A stretch of DNA of 64,000 bases from positions 62,001-126,000 of the forward strand of contig NZ_JOCT01000019.1 of assembly GCF_000717875.1 (NCBI RefSeq), written 5' to 3'. Of this stretch, positions 8,620 to 17,440 are shown piece by piece. Source of the DNA: Streptomyces sp. NRRL S-455. GTDB lineage: Bacteria; Actinomycetota; Actinomycetes; Streptomycetales; Streptomycetaceae. The notes beneath the pieces were generated by a model, which worked only from the letters and a program-made list of their open reading frames with translations, had not been told where the DNA came from and did not search any database. Every line of letters begins with the position of its first letter. The stretch's first letter is position 1. The translations under genes and the position numbers were made by a program.

Positions 8620-10229
8620 ACGACGAGACGGACGCGACCCCGGAGCCCCTCGCCGAACTCCGTGACCTCCGAGTGGAGGTCAACGCGCACGCCATCGTCG
8701 ACGGCGTCAGCCTCCGTGTACTCCCCGGCCACGTCACCGCCCTCGTCGGCACCTCCGGCAGCGGCAAGACCACCACCGGCCTCGCTCTGCTGGGCGAGTA
8801 CCCGCGCGGGGCCCGGGTCACGGGCGGGATACGCAGGCCGCCCGGGACCGGCCCGGTCGGATACGTGCCGCAGCATCCCGCCGCCGTCCTCAACCCCGCC
8901 CGCCGCGTCAGCGCCCTGCTCACCGACCTCGCACGCCCTCAGGTTCGCCACCTGCCCCGCCGCGAACGCCGCGGGGCGGCCCGCGCACTGGTCCTACGGG
9001 CCCTGTCCGACGCCCAGCTCCCGGACGCCGAACCCCTGTTGCGCCGCTACCCGCACCAACTCTCCGGCGGCCAGCAGCAACGCGTCGTCCTCGCCCAGGC
9101 CCTGCTCCACGGCGCCCGCGTCATCGTCGCCGACGAACCCACCACCGGACAGGACGCGCTCACCAAGAGCCGTATCGTCGACCAGCTCGCGGCGGTCGCG
9201 GCGCGCGGCATCGCGATCGTCCTGCTCAGTCACGATCTCGACGTCGTCCGCGCCCTGGCCGACGAGGTCCTCGTCCTGCGCGCCGGCCGGGTCGTCGAGT
9301 CGGGCCCCGCCGGCCGGCTGTGGCTCGCCCCCCGCCACGAGTGGACCCGCCGGCTCCTCGACGCACAGCACACCACTCGCGCGTTTCACGATCACGATCA
9401 GGAACAGGAACAGGGAGAGGAAGCGGACCCCACCCGTACCGGCCGCCATCCCGCCCTGCGCGTACGCGACCTCACCGCCCGGCACCGTGACGGCACCCGG
9501 CGCGGCACCACCGTCCTGCGCACCCCGCACCTCGCCCTGCACCCCGGCGAGTGCCTGGCCGTGGTCGGCCGCTCCGGCAGCGGAAAGACCACCCTGGCCC
9601 GCTGTCTCGCCGGACTGCACCGGGACCACGACGGCGAGATCCTGCTGGACGGCACCCCGCTGCCCCGAAGCCTCCGGCAGCGCAGCCGGGCCCAGCTGGC
9701 TGCCGTGCAGTACGTCTTCCAGGACGCCAGAGCCGCCTTCGACGAGCACCGGCCGGTCCTCGCCCAAGTGGCCCGCACCGCCGTCCGGCTGCGGGGCACC
9801 GGCCAGGAGGCGGCCACCGGCGAGGCCCTCACCACCCTCGCGAGCCTCGGGCTCCCGGAGGAACTCGCCCACCGCCGCCCCGGCGAGCTCTCCGGCGGCG
9901 AACTCCAGCGCGCCGCCCTGGCCCGCGCCCTCCTCGCCCGCCCCCGGGTCCTGATCTGTGACGAGATCACCTCGGGCCTCGACACCGTCACCCGCCGGGG
10001 CATCCTCGACCTGCTCGCCGCACTGGTCCGCGACCGCGACGACCTCGCCGTCGTCCTCATCACCCACGACCTGGACAGCGCGGCCCTCGCTCACCGCGTC
10101 GCCGTACTGGACGCGGGCGAAATCGTCGAAGCGGGCCCGGCCCGGCGGATCCTGACCGAGCCGCGGCATCCCCTCACCATCGCCCTCCGGGAGACGAACG
10201 CCCGTCTGGACACGTATACGAGGGCATGA
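8616..10229 (+). CDS. Fused two-domain ABC transporter ATPase (DppD-DppF type)
   Basis: One 537-residue protein carrying both nucleotide-binding domains. Domain 1: Walker A GTSGSGKTT, signature LSGGQQQRVVLAQ, Walker B VIVADEPTTGQD, H-loop LLSHDLDVV. Domain 2: Walker A GRSGSGKTT, signature LSGGELQRAALAR, Walker B VLICDEITSGLD, H-loop LITHDLDSA. Between them lies an acidic, repeat-like linker rich in H, D, Q and E (around 9385-9425) encoded by short tandem hexamers. Both domains keep every catalytic motif, so both sites should hydrolyse ATP. It energises the import of whatever the family-5 lipoprotein binds and is the last gene of the operon. The start is GTG 8616, overlapping the permease stop. 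Bacterial dipeptide systems more often have two separate genes. Confidence 0.9.
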   Translation: MNDETDATPEPLAELRDLRVEVNAHAIVDGVSLRVLPGHVTALVGTSGSGKTTTGLALLGEYPRGARVTGGIRRPPGTGPVGYVPQHPAAVLNPARRVSALLTDLARPQVRHLPRRERRGAARALVLRALSDAQLPDAEPLLRRYPHQLSGGQQQRVVLAQALLHGARVIVADEPTTGQDALTKSRIVDQLAAVAARGIAIVLLSHDLDVVRALADEVLVLRAGRVVESGPAGRLWLAPRHEWTRRLLDAQHTTRAFHDHDQEQEQGEEADPTRTGRHPALRVRDLTARHRDGTRRGTTVLRTPHLALHPGECLAVVGRSGSGKTTLARCLAGLHRDHDGEILLDGTPLPRSLRQRSRAQLAAVQYVFQDARAAFDEHRPVLAQVARTAVRLRGTGQEAATGEALTTLASLGLPEELAHRRPGELSGGELQRAALARALLARPRVLICDEITSGLDTVTRRGILDLLAALVRDRDDLAVVLITHDLDSAALAHRVAVLDAGEIVEAGPARRILTEPRHPLTIALRETNARLDTYTRA

Positions 10230-10256
10230 ACCCAAGCGAGCCGCTCCCGTTACGAG

Positions 10257-10284
10257 TTGAACAAAGGCACGGCCCTGTGATTAA
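10257..10284 (+). promoter_or_regulatory. Possible promoter for the acyltransferase gene
   Basis: TTGAAC at 10257-10262 is followed after about 16 bases by GATTAA at 10279-10284, giving a loose sigma-70-like pair about 90 bases before the GTG at 10377. The spacing is acceptable but the -10 match is imperfect, so this is only a candidate. Confidence 0.25.
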
Positions 10285-10376
10285 GGTGCGGGCGATGTTC
10301 TGCGCAGACGCCACTCCCTTTCCCTTAATCCGAGCAAGACGAGGCACGGCCGCTTCGAGTTGCTTCGGGAGGGCTC

Positions 10377-11486
10377 GTGAGTGACACCGTGAGCACGGCC
10401 CGCCCGGCGGCCGGAACAGCCCGGGAGCCCCGGAGTACGGAACCGGCCGGGGCGGTCCGCCCCGCCAGGCAGCGGGACGCGTTCTTCGACAACGCCAAGT
10501 ACTTGGCGATCGTGCTGGTGGCCGTCGGACACGCCTGGGAGCCGCTGCGGCAGGGCAGCAGAGCCGTCACCGCCCTCTACATGCTCGTGTACGCCTTCCA
10601 CATGCCGGCGTTCATCATCATCTCCGGCTACTTCTCGCGCACCTTCGACGGGAGTCCGGGGCGCCTCAAGCGCCTGGTCACCGGCGTCGTCGTCCCGTAC
10701 GTGGTCTTCGAGACGGCCTACACCCTGTTCACCCGGTGGACCAGCCAGGCCCCCGGCCGCCCCGTCAGTCTGCTGGACCCCCTGTACCTGACCTGGTTCC
10801 TCGCGGCGCTGTTCGTCTGGCGGCTGACCACGCCGGTCTGGCGGCGGGTGCGGTGGCCGCTGCCGGTCGCCCTGGCCCTCGCGATGCTGGCGACGCTCTC
10901 GCCGGACATCGGGCACGACCTCGACCTCCAGCGCACCCTGCAGTTCCTGCCGTACTTCGTGTTCGGCCTGCTGCTGCGGCCGGAGCACTTCAGGCTGGTG
11001 CGCCGCCGCGAGGCGCGGATCCTGGCCGTTCCGGTGGCCGTGTGCGCCCTGGGGGTGGCGTACTGGGCGGTGCCGCGGATGAACTACGCCTGGTTCTTCC
11101 ACGCCGACAGCGCCCGTGAACTGGGCGCCCCCCTCTGGTACGGGCCCGTGATGACGCTGGCCGCCTTCGGCTGCTCGGTCGTCCTGGTGGCCTGTTTCCT
11201 GGCCTGGGTGCCCGGGCGCCGGACGTGGTTCACCGTACTGGGCGCGGGCACGCTGTGCGGCTATCTGCTGCACGGCTTCCTCGCGCAGGCCGCCAAGTAC
11301 TGGGGGTGGTACGAGCCGGCCTGGGTCCAGGGACCGGCCGGCCTGGTCGTCGTCACGGCCGTCGCGGCGGCGGTCATGACCGGGTTGTGCACGCCGTCCG
11401 TGCGGCGTCTGTTCCGCTGTGTGACGGAACCCGGGATGGAGTGGGCCTTCCGCCGCGCCGCGGGTGACCGGCGGGCCGCGGGGTGA
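10377..11486 (+). CDS. Membrane acyltransferase family 3 protein
   Basis: A 369-residue polytopic protein of the Acyl_transf_3 (OafA/NodX/WecH-like) family. After a cytoplasmic tail rich in A, P and R, the first helix reads FDNAKYLAIVLVAVGHAWEP, containing the conserved histidine of the family. Next is YMLVYAFHMPAFIIISGYFSR, the classical second motif (F-H-M-P-x-F-x-x-x-S-G). About nine to ten hydrophobic segments follow. Such proteins transfer acetyl or other acyl groups to sugars, lipids or peptides at the membrane. The start is GTG 10377 behind GGGAGG. It is alone on its strand, with a possible promoter at 10257-10284 and no transport or glycan genes adjacent, so the acceptor is unknown. 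Confidence 0.82.
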   Translation: MSDTVSTARPAAGTAREPRSTEPAGAVRPARQRDAFFDNAKYLAIVLVAVGHAWEPLRQGSRAVTALYMLVYAFHMPAFIIISGYFSRTFDGSPGRLKRLVTGVVVPYVVFETAYTLFTRWTSQAPGRPVSLLDPLYLTWFLAALFVWRLTTPVWRRVRWPLPVALALAMLATLSPDIGHDLDLQRTLQFLPYFVFGLLLRPEHFRLVRRREARILAVPVAVCALGVAYWAVPRMNYAWFFHADSARELGAPLWYGPVMTLAAFGCSVVLVACFLAWVPGRRTWFTVLGAGTLCGYLLHGFLAQAAKYWGWYEPAWVQGPAGLVVVTAVAAAVMTGLCTPSVRRLFRCVTEPGMEWAFRRAAGDRRAAG

Positions 11487-11554
11487 CCGCCGTGAGCGGA
11501 CCCGTGGCAGCGGGCCGCACGACTACCGGCACGGCACCCGGAGGCGCCACTCAC

Positions 11555-11722
11555 TCATGAACTGGGCGCACGGTCCACTGGCGCGACACCGTTCAGCGCC
11601 TGCGTCACCTGGTCGTGCGTCTCCTCGGACACCACGCGGGCCTCCTCCACGACGTCACCGCGTTCGCGCACGAGGCTCTCGTAGATCGGCAGTTCTTCAT
11701 TTCGGGTCGAGTCGGGTTTCAC
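11555..11722 (-). CDS. Small acidic hypothetical protein (55 aa)
   Basis: On the minus strand a GTG at 11722 opens a 55-codon frame ending with TGA at 11555. An AGGAC element lies about seven bases upstream of the GTG. The product is hydrophilic and mostly helical: MKPDSTRNEELPIYESLVRE followed by a segment rich in E, V and D, with no signal peptide or cysteine. Codon choice is GC-rich at third positions, as in real neighbours. It lies downstream of, and on the same strand as, the RiPP precursor at 11928-12149 but is separated from it by a strong hairpin, so it is probably a distinct transcript. I do not recognise a family. Confidence 0.5.
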   Translation of the reverse strand: MKPDSTRNEELPIYESLVRERGDVVEEARVVSEETHDQVTQALNGVAPVDRAPSS

Positions 11723-11882
11723 AGGCTTGTCCTATCGCTTTACGGGAGGGGTCTGCGGGGCCCGTGTAAGTCTGCGTCATGCCGTTCTGCGGTGTTACCC
11801 ACCCCCGTCGTGTCCATATTTCCGTCACGTGCTTCGCGAATTCCCCAACTTTGCGACCGTTCGGCAGGGGCGGGGAGCGGAA

Positions 11883-11914
11883 AAGGGCCCCGGGAACAGC
11901 GTCCCGGGGCCCTT
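11883..11914 (-). terminator. Intrinsic terminator of the RiPP precursor gene
   Basis: A perfect 13-bp inverted repeat (AAGGGCCCCGGGA and its complement) encloses the six-base loop 11896-11901. Read on the minus strand it lies 13 bases after the stop of the precursor gene, and the stem runs into TTTT. It is the clearest intrinsic terminator seen in the window. Confidence 0.85.
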
Positions 11915-11927
11915 CGCGCGGCTGTTG

Positions 11928-12149
11928 TCAGAGCGACGTCGTCTGGACGTTCAGGCTCCCGCTCCCGGCGCCACCCTCCGGCGACAGGGCCGCCTGAAGG
12001 TTCCCGCAGACCTCGCCGGCCAGCGGTCCGACCACGCCGGAGAGGCTGCCCGCGAGGCCCGCGGAGGCGCCGCCCGCCATGCCGCCGGACACGTTCTCCA
12101 GGTCGGCGTCGGAGAGCTCGGCCATGTCGACCTGAGGAGTGAGGTTCAT
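11928..12149 (-). CDS. RiPP precursor with double-glycine leader (orphan lanthipeptide/bacteriocin-like)
   Basis: A 73-residue peptide starting at ATG 12149 behind GGGAAA, well placed as a ribosome site. The leader is MNLTPQVDMAELSDADLENV followed by SGG: ELSDxxLExVSGG is the consensus of double-glycine leaders removed by C39 peptidase/ABC exporters in class II lanthipeptides and bacteriocins. Similar Streptomyces sequences have been labelled type A2 lantipeptide. The 50-residue core is rich in Gly, Ala, Ser and Leu with one Cys and few Thr, ending in VQTTSL. No LanM, cyclodehydratase, radical SAM enzyme or peptidase-exporter lies nearby, so processing would have to be done in trans or the core may be unmodified. 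The precursor call is firm; the class is uncertain. Confidence 0.75.
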   Translation of the reverse strand: MNLTPQVDMAELSDADLENVSGGMAGGASAGLAGSLSGVVGPLAGEVCGNLQAALSPEGGAGSGSLNVQTTSL

Positions 12150-12707
12150 GGGGGTGTTTCCCTTCGCGTGAATGTCTCGCCATGGCGGTGAGCGCAAGTA
12201 TCGGCGGATTCCCGAAATCCGGTGTTCCGCCGGCGTCCGATCCGCCGTGCGCAGGATCAAAGCACCCCCGGCGGGAGACGGCCAACCGCTCGCCACCGGT
12301 TACCCGATGTCATTCGGCGACCGTCTTCACCATCATGACCACGGGGCACAGAAATGCGCCCACTCCTTCACACAGCCCGTCGCCGAGTCACACACGGGAG
12401 GTGTTGCGCCCCGTTTTCCGAAGCGGGCACATCGGCGCCAAGTTCCCATGCCGTGACCCGTACCCGGCGCCCGGGCACCAGTACGGCGGGGTCCCGGCAC
12501 ACCGTGTGCAGATGTGCTGGAGGTTGCGAACCCGCGCGTCCCGTCAGGCCGCAGCCGGCTGCGGCAGCCCGGCCGGCAGGAGTTCGACGTGGACCGGGGA
12601 GCATGCGGCATGGGCCGGAACCAGCCGGCCACGATCCGCGGCCGGACGACCGCCACCGCCGCCCTCCGCCACGTCCGGACCCCGGGCTGGCGACCCGTCA
12701 GCAAGGC
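12150..12707. other. Intergenic stretch without a convincing gene
   Basis: About 560 bases between the RiPP precursor start and the nitrate reductase stop. The frames that are open here give arginine- and proline-rich products without family features. The part nearest 12150 should hold the precursor's promoter; I could not place a clear -35/-10 pair. Confidence 0.5.
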
Positions 12708-15700
12708 TCAGTACACGTCCCGCACGTACCGCTTGTCCGCCGCGAGCTGCTTCACGTACGCGGCGGCCTCCGCCTCACCCAGCCCGCCGTGCGTCACCGC
12801 GATGTCCCGCAGCGCCCGGTCCACGTCCTTGGCCATGCGCGAGGCGTCACCGCACACGTAGAAGCGCGCACCGTCCCGCAGCCAGTGCCACAGCTCCGGC
12901 CCGTGCTCGCGCATCCGGTCCTGCACGTACACCTTGTTGCGCTGGTCCCGGGAGAAGGCGGTGTCCAGGCGGGTGAGCGTGCCCTCGTCGAGCAGAGCCG
13001 TCAGCTCGTCCTCGTAGTAGAAGTCCGTCGACCGGTGCTGCTCGCCGAAGAACAGCCAGTTGGGGCCCTGGTGCCCGAGGGCCTGCCGTTCCTGCAGGAA
13101 ACCGACGAACGGCGCGACGCCGGTCCCGGGGCCGACCATGACCATCGGCGTCGACGCGTCGGCCGGGGGCCGGAAGTGCGGCGAATGCTGAACGAACACC
13201 GGCACCTCGGTGTCCGGCGCGGCATCGGCGAGGAACGGCGAGCACACCCCGCCGCGCGCCCGGCCGTGCAGGTTCTCGTACCGCACCACGGACACCGTCA
13301 GCGACACCCGCCGCGGGTCGACGAGTGGGCTGGACGATATGGAGTACAGCCGCGGCTGGAGCCTGCGCAGCACCCCGGCCCACTCCTCGGCGCTCGCCCG
13401 GACCGCGTACTCGGCGACGACGTCCACGGCCTGCCGCCCCCAGCTCCACTGCGCCAGACCGTCCTTGTTGTCGGGTCGCAGGAGCCTGCGCAACTCGTGG
13501 TCGTCCCCGGCCCGTTCGGCGACGAAGCGCAGCAGGTCGGGGGTGATCCTCGTGATGTCCAGGTGCCGGCGCAGCGCCTCGGCGAACGGCACCTCGCCCA
13601 CACCGTCCACCTCGACGGCCGCCCCGGCGTCCAGCCCGGTCACCGCCAGCCACTCCTCGACGAGCGCGGGCGCGTTGACCGGCCGCACGCCGAGCGCGTC
13701 CCCGGCCTCGTACGTCAGGTCCGTCCCGCTCGTGTCGAAGGTGAACCGCCGGACCTCCTTGCCCGCGCCGGGCCGGCTGAGCAGCCGGTTGCCGACGAGC
13801 CGGGCGGTCGTGGCCGGGGGCTTCGGCCTGGGCTCGGGCGCCGGCTTCGGTTCCTCCGTGACGGTGCCGCCCAGCGCCGAGACCACCTGGTCGAGCCACG
13901 CCCCGGCGGAGGTGCCGTAGTCCGGCTCGCAGTCCGTACGCGGGGCCAGCCGCACCCCGCCCAGCTCGTCGAGCCGCGCGTCCAGCCGCCGCCCGTGCCC
14001 GCAGAAGTCGTCGTACGAGGAGTCTCCGAAGGCGAGCACGGCGTACCGCACCCCGTCCAGCCGCGGGGCCCGTTCGCCGGTGAGCGCGTCCCAGAAGCCG
14101 GTGCCGTTGTCGGGTGCGTCGCCGTCCCCGAAGGTGCTGGTGATGAAGAGCAGATCCGCCGTGCGGGCGAGTGTCCCGACGTCGGCCTCGTCCATGCCGA
14201 CCAGGGTCGTGCGGTGTCCGGTCGAGGTCAGCCGCTCCGCGGTGGCGGCGGCGAACTCCTCGGCGTTCCCCGTCTGCGAGGCCCACAGCACGATCACCTC
14301 ACGGCCGGCCGGCTCGCGCTCCCGCGGCGGCGCTGCGGTCGCCGTCCGCGAGTACATGCCCGCGAGGACGCCGTTGACCCACAGGGCGTGCTCGGGGGAG
14401 AAGGGCGCGTCGGGCGGGAGCACGGGCACGCCGGGGGCGCCCGAGCCGAGCCCGGCCAGGAAGCCGGTGAGGTACTGGCGTTCCTGGGAGGAGAGCACCG
14501 GCGGAGGGGAGGGCTCCAGACCGAACGGGTCGGCGCCGCCCGGCGTCACGGTCGTGGGCGTCAGCGCCGGGACGGGGTCCTCCCGCACGGGCGTCGCCAC
14601 CTTCGCCAGCGACACCGCGCACACCTTGAACTCCGGCTGGAACGACAGCGGATCCACCGCGTCGCTCGTCACCGCGTTGATGCTCAGGTACTCACCGAAC
14701 AGGTCGTTCCAGTGGAACGGCGCGAAGCAGCACCCCGGCCGCACGCGGTCCGTCACGACGGCCGGCAGCACGGCCCGCCCACGCCGCGAGGCGACCTCGA
14801 CCAGATCGCCCTCCGCGACGCCGAGCGTGTCCGCGTCCCGCGGGTGGACCTCCACGAAGGGCCCGGAGTTCAGCTTGTTGAGCTTGGCGACCTTCCCGGT
14901 CTTGGTGAGCGTGTGCCACTGGTGCTGCACCCGCCCCGTGTTGAGCACGAACGGATAGTCGTCGTCGGGCATCTCGGCGGCGGGCAGGTGCGGCCGGGCG
15001 AAGAACACGGCACGACCGCCGGCCGTCGGGAAGCGCAACTCACCGTCCCCGACGTACCGGACGGGGTTGCGCGCCGGCCCGTCCTCCCGCGCGGCCGGCC
15101 ATTGCACGGGCGTCTCACGCAGCCGCTCGTAGGACACCCCGCGCAGGTCCCACCCGGTCTTCGGGTTCCAGAACCGCCGGATCTCCTCGAAGACCTGCTC
15201 GGCGCTGTCGTACGAGAACCCCTTCTCGTACCCCATCGCGCACGCCACCTCTGCGATGATCCGCCAGTCGGCCATCGCCTCCCCGGGCGGGTCCGCGGCC
15301 TGCCGGGTCAGTGTGAGATTGCGCTCGCTGTTGACGAAGACGCCGTCCGCCTCGGTCCACATCGCGCCCGGCAGGACGACATCGGCGTACGCGTTCGTCT
15401 CGGTGTCCGTGAACACGTCCTGCGTGACGACGAACTCGGCGGCCTCCAGCCCCTCGATGACCGTACGGCGGTTGGCGACCGAGGCGACCGGGTTGGTGCA
15501 GATGACCCAGCAGGCCTTGATCTCCCCGTCGGCCATCCGCCGGAACAGGTCGACCGTGCCCTGCCCGGCGCCGTCCGCGCGCAGCGTCCCGGGCGGCAGC
15601 TCCCACAGCTCCTCGGTGAACGCCCGCTCCTCGGCGACCAGCACCGACCGCTGGCCCGGCAGCCCCGGCCCCATGTAGCCCATCTCGCGTCCGCCCATCG

Positions 15701-16748
15701 CGTTGGGCTGGCCGGTGAGGGAGAACGGCCCGGCGCCCGGACGGCAGATCGCTCCCGTCGCCAGATGCAGATTGACCAGGGCGTTGGTGTTCCAGGTGCC
15801 GTGCGTGGACTGGTTGAGCCCCATCGTCCAGCAGCTCATCCACCGCTTGCCCGCCGCGCCGATCAACCGGGCGGCCTCGCGCAGGTCGTCCTCGGCGAGC
15901 CCCGTGATCTCCGCGACCGCCGCCGGGGCGTAGTCGGCGAGGAACCCGGGCATCGCCTCCCAGCCCTCGGTGTGGGCCGCGACGAACTCCGGGTCGGTGT
16001 GCCCGTCCTCGTGCAGCAGGTGCAGCAGGCCGTTCAGCAAGGCGAGGTCGGTGCCCGGCCTGACCTGGAGGAACAAGTCGGCCTTGGCGGCGGTGGCGGT
16101 CCGGCGCGGATCGACGACGATCAGTTTGGCGCCGGCCTTGACCCGCTCCATCATCCGCAGGAAGAGGATCGGGTGACAGTCGGCCATGTTCGACCCGATG
16201 ACGAGAAAGGCGTCCGCCCGGTCGAAGTCCTCGTACGACCCGGGCGGCCCGTCCGCGCCGAGCGACAGTTTGTAGCCGGTGCCGGCGCTCGCCATGCACA
16301 GCCGCGAGTTCGACTCGATCTGGTTCGTCCGCACGAACCCCTTGGCCAGTTTGTTCGCCAGGTACTGGGCTTCCAGGCTCATCTGCCCGGACACGTAGAA
16401 GGCGACCGCGTCCGGCCCGTGCGCGTCGACGATCCCGCGCAGGCGCCGGGCGGTCTCGGCGATCGCGTCACCCACCGGAGCGGGAACCGGCTCCTCGCCC
16501 CGGTCGTCCCGGACCAGCGCGGTGGTCAGCCGGCCGGGCGCGGCGAGCATCTGGGCCGTGGTCGCGCCCTTGGTGCACAGCCGGCCGGCGTTCGCCGGGT
16601 GCGCCTTGTCGCCGGACGCCTTCAGAACCGTGCGCCGCCCGTCCGGCCCCATCGCGACATCGAGGAGGAGGCCGCAGCCCACACCGCAGTACGAGCAGAC
16701 GGTGCGCACCTGCCGCGTCTCCTGCTGAGGTCCGGGGGTCGTGGTCAT
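12708..16748 (-). CDS. Assimilatory nitrate reductase fused to a flavodoxin/FAD/NADPH reductase
   Basis: A 1346-residue cytoplasmic fusion. Residues 1 to about 700 form a molybdopterin oxidoreductase of the NarB/NasA type: [4Fe-4S] cysteines C18, C21, C25 and C57, the molybdenum-ligating cysteine in [11 protein letters not shown] (about C150), and a C-terminal Mo-bis-MGD domain. From about residue 800 come a flavodoxin domain ([18 protein letters not shown]), an FAD-binding domain (RLYSISSSP) and an NADPH domain ([19 protein letters not shown]) ending in tyrosine, as in CysJ/P450 reductases. The chain can therefore pass electrons from NADPH through FAD, FMN and the cluster to molybdenum, reducing nitrate to nitrite without a separate partner. 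S. coelicolor has a similar large nitrate reductase. A GlnR-like site lies just upstream. No nitrite reductase or transporter gene is in the window. Confidence 0.92.
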   Translation of the reverse strand: MTTTPGPQQETRQVRTVCSYCGVGCGLLLDVAMGPDGRRTVLKASGDKAHPANAGRLCTKGATTAQMLAAPGRLTTALVRDDRGEEPVPAPVGDAIAETARRLRGIVDAHGPDAVAFYVSGQMSLEAQYLANKLAKGFVRTNQIESNSRLCMASAGTGYKLSLGADGPPGSYEDFDRADAFLVIGSNMADCHPILFLRMMERVKAGAKLIVVDPRRTATAAKADLFLQVRPGTDLALLNGLLHLLHEDGHTDPEFVAAHTEGWEAMPGFLADYAPAAVAEITGLAEDDLREAARLIGAAGKRWMSCWTMGLNQSTHGTWNTNALVNLHLATGAICRPGAGPFSLTGQPNAMGGREMGYMGPGLPGQRSVLVAEERAFTEELWELPPGTLRADGAGQGTVDLFRRMADGEIKACWVICTNPVASVANRRTVIEGLEAAEFVVTQDVFTDTETNAYADVVLPGAMWTEADGVFVNSERNLTLTRQAADPPGEAMADWRIIAEVACAMGYEKGFSYDSAEQVFEEIRRFWNPKTGWDLRGVSYERLRETPVQWPAAREDGPARNPVRYVGDGELRFPTAGGRAVFFARPHLPAAEMPDDDYPFVLNTGRVQHQWHTLTKTGKVAKLNKLNSGPFVEVHPRDADTLGVAEGDLVEVASRRGRAVLPAVVTDRVRPGCCFAPFHWNDLFGEYLSINAVTSDAVDPLSFQPEFKVCAVSLAKVATPVREDPVPALTPTTVTPGGADPFGLEPSPPPVLSSQERQYLTGFLAGLGSGAPGVPVLPPDAPFSPEHALWVNGVLAGMYSRTATAAPPREREPAGREVIVLWASQTGNAEEFAAATAERLTSTGHRTTLVGMDEADVGTLARTADLLFITSTFGDGDAPDNGTGFWDALTGERAPRLDGVRYAVLAFGDSSYDDFCGHGRRLDARLDELGGVRLAPRTDCEPDYGTSAGAWLDQVVSALGGTVTEEPKPAPEPRPKPPATTARLVGNRLLSRPGAGKEVRRFTFDTSGTDLTYEAGDALGVRPVNAPALVEEWLAVTGLDAGAAVEVDGVGEVPFAEALRRHLDITRITPDLLRFVAERAGDDHELRRLLRPDNKDGLAQWSWGRQAVDVVAEYAVRASAEEWAGVLRRLQPRLYSISSSPLVDPRRVSLTVSVVRYENLHGRARGGVCSPFLADAAPDTEVPVFVQHSPHFRPPADASTPMVMVGPGTGVAPFVGFLQERQALGHQGPNWLFFGEQHRSTDFYYEDELTALLDEGTLTRLDTAFSRDQRNKVYVQDRMREHGPELWHWLRDGARFYVCGDASRMAKDVDRALRDIAVTHGGLGEAEAAAYVKQLAADKRYVRDVY

Positions 16749-16771
16749 GCCCTCAAGGGTACGAATCGCCC

Positions 16772-16810
16772 GTTACACCTCTGTCACATTGCTTGATCAC
16801 CGGGAGTTAC
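16772..16810 (-). promoter_or_regulatory. GlnR-like binding site upstream of nitrate reductase
   Basis: Read on the minus strand the region shows GTAAC, six bases, TGATC, seven bases, GTGAC, six bases, GTAAC. The Streptomyces GlnR box is gTnAC-n6-GaAAC repeated; the second pair here fits well and the first loosely. The element lies 24-62 bases before the start codon. GlnR and NnaR are known to control nitrate assimilation genes in S. coelicolor, so nitrogen control here is likely; exact occupancy is inferred. Confidence 0.45.
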
Positions 16811-16942
16811 GCCCGTCACACAGGCGCCTTCCGGCCGTTGTGAGGTGTGTCGGGATCGCGGAGCGTGTCGCTGGTGGGCCGAACGGGTGACCGTACGCAA
16901 CAATTGAACGATGCAGACAGCCAGTGCGAGCCAGGACGGAGC

Positions 16943-17338
16943 ATGCCGGTGAACAGCCACGATGTCACCGACGAACAGTGGGAGGGGCTCGCCCAGGTCG
17001 TGCCGCTGCGGGGCCGGGACGCCTGGCCGTCCTCCGTCGGCCACCGCTCCATACCCGAGGCCGAGACCGAGACCCGACGCCGCTTCGTCGTCCTGCGCGT
17101 CAACGTCTTCGCCGACGCGCGTGACGTCGCCGAGAGGCTCATGGCGGGCGTGCCGGTGCTGCTCGACCTGACCGGCGCGGAGACGGACGTCGCCAAACGT
17201 GTCCTCGACTTCAGTACGGGCGTTGTCTTCGGCCTGGCCAGCGGCATGCACCGCGTCGACCGCAACGTGTTCCTGCTGACCCCGGCGGGGACCGAGGTGA
17301 CGGGGCTGATGGAGGGGGTCGGCATTCCGGGCGTGTGA
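16943..17338 (+). CDS. SepF-like cell division protein
   Basis: 131 residues. After a short variable N-terminus, residues 45-120 match the SepF core: RRFVVLRVNVFADARDVAE, PVLLDLTGAETDVAKRVLDF, and SGVV-like FSTGVVFGLASGMHRVDRN ending VFLLTPAGTEV. SepF binds FtsZ and helps tie the Z-ring to the membrane; streptomycetes carry several SepF-like paralogues, and shorter ones lack the membrane-binding N-terminal helix. No clear amphipathic helix is present here, so this is probably an accessory paralogue. The start is ATG 16943, preceded by AGGACGGAG. Divergent from the nitrate reductase gene. Confidence 0.85.
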   Translation: MPVNSHDVTDEQWEGLAQVVPLRGRDAWPSSVGHRSIPEAETETRRRFVVLRVNVFADARDVAERLMAGVPVLLDLTGAETDVAKRVLDFSTGVVFGLASGMHRVDRNVFLLTPAGTEVTGLMEGVGIPGV

Positions 17339-17440
17339 GTCCCCTGCCCGAAAGCGGGGTCGCCCGATCGTAGGAAGGCCCCGCAGGCGGAACGGTTCGT
17401 CCTGCCGGTGAAGGCCGGCGAAGTCCTACCGTGTCCCGAT

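Noticed and set aside
12333..12704. Minus-strand 123-residue frame in the 12.2-12.7 kb gap
   Set aside because: Arg/Pro/Gly-rich, no ribosome site and no recognisable family.
12354..16796. A very long open frame on the plus strand opposite nitrate reductase
   Set aside because: It mirrors a real gene with clear cofactor motifs; long antisense frames are normal in high-GC DNA, and its product is Arg/His/Pro-rich without family features.
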